Positions 6,804 to 9,281 of a stretch of DNA of 9,281 nucleotides are shown here, in pieces (within the stretch, counting starts at the first letter, position 1; each line of letters opens with the position of its first letter). Below the pieces are notes generated by a model. It had not been told where the DNA came from, searched no databases, and saw only the letters and a list, made by a program, of their open reading frames with translations. Position numbers and translations under genes: made by a program. Origin of the DNA: Chloroflexota bacterium (GTDB taxonomy: Bacteria; Chloroflexota; Anaerolineae; Aggregatilineales; Aggregatilineaceae); contig JACRBK010000593.1 of NCBI GenBank assembly GCA_016234525.1, positions 1-9,281 of the forward strand. The letters are read 5' to 3'.

Positions 6804-7768
6804 GGCACTTTTTCCTGCTGCAACTGCGCGATCACTGCCTGAGCTGTCTGCCGAGTCGAGCCAGTGTGCGGCGTGGCATACGTGATCCGCCGCACCGCCG
6901 CTGCCTGATCGGGATAACCGAGTGTGTCCAACATCATCGCGGCGCTGAGAATCGCGGCACGCGGATCAGCGATACCCTGCCCGGCAATATCTGGGGCGCT
7001 GCCGTGTACTGGCTCAAACAATGCCGGGCGATCCGCGCCCACATTCGCCGAGGGAGCGATTCCCAGCCCGCCGGTCAACCCGGCAGCGAGATCACTCAGG
7101 ATATCGCCAAACAGATTGGTCGTCACGATCACATCAAAATGGCCGGGAGTCTTCACCAGCCGCATTGCGGTAGTGTCTACCAACATTTCTTCGATGGTCA
7201 GCGCCGGAAATTCGCGCACCACATCCAGCGCCACGCGCCGGAACAAGCCGCATGTTTCTTTAAGCACATTGGCCTTGTGGACAACCGTCAACTGTTGGCG
7301 GCGCGTCATGGCCCATTGACAGGCTGCGCGCACGATCCGCTCGGAAGCGCGGGCGGTGATCACCCGCTCGGTGATCGCCGTTGCGCCATCATCTTCCAGG
7401 CGTTCGCGTCCGCTGTACAGCCCTTCGGTGTTCTCGCGCACGATCAACAGATCGATCCCATCGCCCACCGCCGGGCGCAAGTTAGCGAACAGATCAAAAT
7501 GACGGCGAAGCTGAATGATCGGGCTGCGATAACCTGCCACTTTGGTCATAGGAGAACTTGTCGCGCCGAACAAGACGGCGTCACTCTGCTGACAGCGTTC
7601 TAACGTGGTGGCAGGCAGCGCATCCCCGCCGCGCTCAAACGCGCCAAAACCGGCTTCGGCTTCTTGAAACTCCAGCGGCAGGCCCAGCGATTCCAGCACT
7701 TCACGCGCCGCCGGGATCACTTCCTGACCGATACCATCCCCAGGAATCAGCGTGATCAGATGGGTCAT
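6788..7768 (-). CDS. hicdh: Homoisocitrate dehydrogenase (isocitrate/isopropylmalate dehydrogenase family)
   Basis: This is a 326-residue oxidative decarboxylase of the beta-decarboxylating dehydrogenase family. The likely reaction is homoisocitrate plus NAD+ to 2-oxoadipate, CO2 and NADH in the aminoadipate lysine pathway. Visible family features are PGDGIGQEV at 9-17, an arginine-rich substrate segment at 81-98, RENTEGLY with catalytic Tyr118, HKAN with Lys165, metal ligands Asp198, Asp222 and Asp226 (GDILSDLAAG), and the nucleotide-site segment FEPVHGSAPDIAG from 251. The EAEAG(F)xxFERxG and TSPxxKV-type segments resemble Thermus homoisocitrate dehydrogenase more than LeuB. Its ATG overlaps the stop of the small isomerase subunit by 4 bases, with AAGGAG 11 bases upstream. 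Its own stop lies inside lysK. Isopropylmalate dehydrogenase or a broad-specificity enzyme remains possible, because specificity cannot be read with certainty here. The short cysteine-containing tail (PCPTC) is unusual and coincides with the overlap with lysK. Confidence 0.8.
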   Translation of the reverse strand: MTHLITLIPGDGIGQEVIPAAREVLESLGLPLEFQEAEAGFGAFERGGDALPATTLERCQQSDAVLFGATSSPMTKVAGYRSPIIQLRRHFDLFANLRPAVGDGIDLLIVRENTEGLYSGRERLEDDGATAITERVITARASERIVRAACQWAMTRRQQLTVVHKANVLKETCGLFRRVALDVVREFPALTIEEMLVDTTAMRLVKTPGHFDVIVTTNLFGDILSDLAAGLTGGLGIAPSANVGADRPALFEPVHGSAPDIAGQGIADPRAAILSAAMMLDTLGYPDQAAAVRRITYATPHTGSTRQTAQAVIAQLQQEKVPCPTC

Positions 7769-8280
7769 GATGGGTTCTGCTCCTTAAAACGCCGCTGCAA
7801 CATAGGGACCAGCCCGCCCGCCTCCAAAATCGCCTGCACTGATGGCGACAGCGCGGGGATCACAAAGGTGCGATCCCCGGCGCTGATGCAGTGGGCCTGC
7901 TGATCAATCTCGATGATGTCGCCCGTTTTGACGATGGCGCTTAATCCGGCACAGACCACCGGCAGCACCCCTTGATTGATGCAGTTGCGAAAGTAGATGC
8001 GGCTGAACGACTCCGCGATGATGATATTCACTCCGGCATGTTTGAGCGTGGTCACCGCCTGTTCGCGGCTGCTGCCACACCCAAAGTTACGCCCGGCAAC
8101 GATCACATCACCCGGCCTCACCTGTCCCGCGAAGGTGGAATCCAGGTCTTCGAGGGCGTGCGCGGCTATCTCCTCCGGCGCGGTGATGGTATAGGTGTAA
8201 CGGCCAGGGAAAATCACGTCGGTATTCACATCGTTTCCATACACCCAGCAGCGGTATGGTTTGCTGTATTGGCTGGTCAT
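7765..8280 (-). CDS. lysU: Homoaconitase / isopropylmalate isomerase small subunit
   Basis: This is a 171-residue swivel-domain subunit of the aconitase superfamily (archaeal LeuD/HacB type). It pairs with the [4Fe-4S] large subunit encoded just upstream. The likely reaction is homocitrate to homoisocitrate through cis-homoaconitate. Diagnostic parts are GNDVNTDVIFPGRY at 15-28, RPGDVIVAGRNFGCGSSREQAV at about 55-75 with the swivel signature GCGSSRE, and SFSRIYFRNCINQG. The loop after PGRY reads YTYT (28-31) rather than the YLR type common in isopropylmalate isomerases, which fits a homoaconitase. The ATG at 8280 overlaps the large-subunit stop by 4 bases (ATGA), with GGGAG 8 bases upstream. 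Automated annotation may well name it LeuD. The alternative name is hacB. Confidence 0.82.
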   Translation of the reverse strand: MTSQYSKPYRCWVYGNDVNTDVIFPGRYTYTITAPEEIAAHALEDLDSTFAGQVRPGDVIVAGRNFGCGSSREQAVTTLKHAGVNIIIAESFSRIYFRNCINQGVLPVVCAGLSAIVKTGDIIEIDQQAHCISAGDRTFVIPALSPSVQAILEAGGLVPMLQRRFKEQNPS

Positions 8281-9281
8281 GACAAAAACTCCCTCGGATC
8301 GGTGATCTGGCCCCGAATGGCGCTCGCCGCGACCACATACGGGCTGGCGAGGTAGATCGGCGCGTCTTGTGTCCCCATGCGCCCGCGAAAGTTACGATTT
8401 GCCGTGCTGATCGTGCTTTCGTTCGGCGCAGGGATGCCCATATGATTCCCCATGCAGGGGCCGCAGCCGGGCGTGCCAATCGCCGCGCCCGCTTCGAGCA
8501 GGATTTCGATCACGCCGGCCCGCAGCGCATCCAGGTAAACCTGAGAACTGGCGGGGATGACCAACAACCGGCAGCGAACATGCTGCCCGCGCAAAATGTC
8601 AGCAGCAGCTTGCAGGTCTTCCAGCCGCGCGTTGGTGCAGGTGCCGAGAAAGGCCTGTTGGATCGGCTGACCTGCTACCTGCGACACCGGGAAAACATTA
8701 TCGGGGCGATCCGGGCAGGCGATCTGCGGCTCAAGCGCGCTGACATCCAGGCGATATTCGGCGGCATATTCCGCATCGGGATCAGGATACAGCGGCGTAT
8801 AGGCGCGTTTGCGGCGCGATTCCAGGTAATCGAACACAGCCTGATCGGGGGGAAGATACGCATTTTTGACGCCGAACTCCGCCATCATATTCGGGATCAC
8901 CGCCCGCGATGCGACCGACAACCCATCCAGCGTCTCACCCGCAAACTCGACGGATTGGTACAGGCCGCCATCCGCCCCCAGATCGCCCAAAATCCGCAAA
9001 CTGAGGTCTTTGGAAGTAACCCCGGCGGACAATTTGCCCGCCAGGGTGATACGCATCGCATCAGGAACACGCACCCACAGTTCACCGGTGGCCCATAATG
9101 CCGCCATCTCCGTGCGCCCGATTCCAGCCCCAAACGCGCCCATCCAGCCGAAATGAGTCGTATGGCTGTCTGCGCCGAGAATCGTTTCGCCGGGCAGCAC
9201 CACAGCTTCTTCGCTGAGGACTTGATGGCAGATGCCGCGCCCGACCTCAAAAAAGTGGACGATTCCCTGCTGGCGCACCCA
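8277..9281 (-). CDS. lysT: Homoaconitase / isopropylmalate isomerase large subunit (5' end outside the window)
   Basis: This is the C-terminal 334 residues of an aconitase-superfamily large subunit. The reading frame runs open through the right window edge, so roughly 85 N-terminal residues are missing, judging by a usual length near 420. It holds the [4Fe-4S] cluster and most of the active site for hydratase/dehydratase isomerisation, probably homocitrate to homoisocitrate. Visible motifs (numbered from the GTG codon at 9278) are HFFEVGRGICHQVL near the start, GADSHTTHFG at 35-44, and the three cluster cysteines at Cys214 (LGTCTNAR), Cys272 and Cys275 (GTPGCGPCMG). The NRNFRGRMG signature is at 294-302. 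That GTG is not a start, because the homology continues upstream of it. Its stop overlaps the small-subunit ATG by 4 bases. Leucine-pathway LeuC is the alternative, and context favours lysine. Other names are hacA and lysT. Confidence 0.85.
   Translation of the reverse strand, partial: WVRQQGIVHFFEVGRGICHQVLSEEAVVLPGETILGADSHTTHFGWMGAFGAGIGRTEMAALWATGELWVRVPDAMRITLAGKLSAGVTSKDLSLRILGDLGADGGLYQSVEFAGETLDGLSVASRAVIPNMMAEFGVKNAYLPPDQAVFDYLESRRKRAYTPLYPDPDAEYAAEYRLDVSALEPQIACPDRPDNVFPVSQVAGQPIQQAFLGTCTNARLEDLQAAADILRGQHVRCRLLVIPASSQVYLDALRAGVIEILLEAGAAIGTPGCGPCMGNHMGIPAPNESTISTANRNFRGRMGTQDAPIYLASPYVVAASAIRGQITDPREFLS

Noticed and set aside
8367..9098. 243-codon + strand frame inside the isomerase large-subunit gene
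   Set aside because: It lies antisense to a gene with intact cluster cysteines and family motifs. Long antisense frames are expected in GC-rich genes.

Overview
The window looks like part of a bacterial chromosome of moderate-to-high G+C. It carries ordinary metabolic genes plus one large sensor kinase. Two things hint at a Chloroflexota (Anaerolineae-like) source: a Thermus/archaeal-type lysine module in a bacterium, and a soluble multi-PAS/GAF histidine kinase. I cannot prove the taxon from sequence alone. No mobile element, CRISPR array, phage gene, tRNA or rRNA is visible. The largest gaps without a gene are 285 and 295 bases, and both are described.

Layout, left to right. At the left edge (34-279, + strand) is a small molybdopterin-synthase sulfur carrier (MoaD-like). 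Its stop codon overlaps, tail to tail, the stop of a 948-residue cytoplasmic sensor histidine kinase on the - strand (276-3122). The kinase has three PAS domains, two GAF domains, HisKA and HATPase_c, with no membrane segment and no response regulator beside it. An AT-rich 285-base gap with palindromes lies upstream of the kinase. Next comes adenylosuccinate lyase, purB (3408-4820, -). It is divergent from phosphoribosylglycinamide formyltransferase, purN (5116-5703, +). The 295-base gap between them holds a strong bulged inverted repeat just before the purN ribosome binding site. purN ends at a GC-rich hairpin resembling a dispersed palindrome.

The right third (5757-9281, -) is a tightly packed operon read from right to left: homoaconitase/isopropylmalate-isomerase-type large subunit (cut by the window edge), small subunit, homoisocitrate-dehydrogenase-type decarboxylating dehydrogenase, and an M20 metallohydrolase resembling [LysW]-lysine hydrolase LysK. 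Successive genes overlap by 4, 4 and 16 bases, so translational coupling is likely. Together they fit the alpha-aminoadipate route to lysine: the first three would turn homocitrate into 2-oxoadipate, and the last would release lysine from the LysW carrier protein. LysW, LysX, LysY, LysZ, LysJ and homocitrate synthase are not in the window and would have to lie elsewhere, probably beyond the right edge. The leucine-pathway alternative for the isomerase and dehydrogenase is less likely because lysK is in the same operon.

I did not find a convincing undescribed system. The best leads are the non-coding structures (5055-5099, 3231-3275, 5711-5739) and the lysine module in its probable taxonomic setting.
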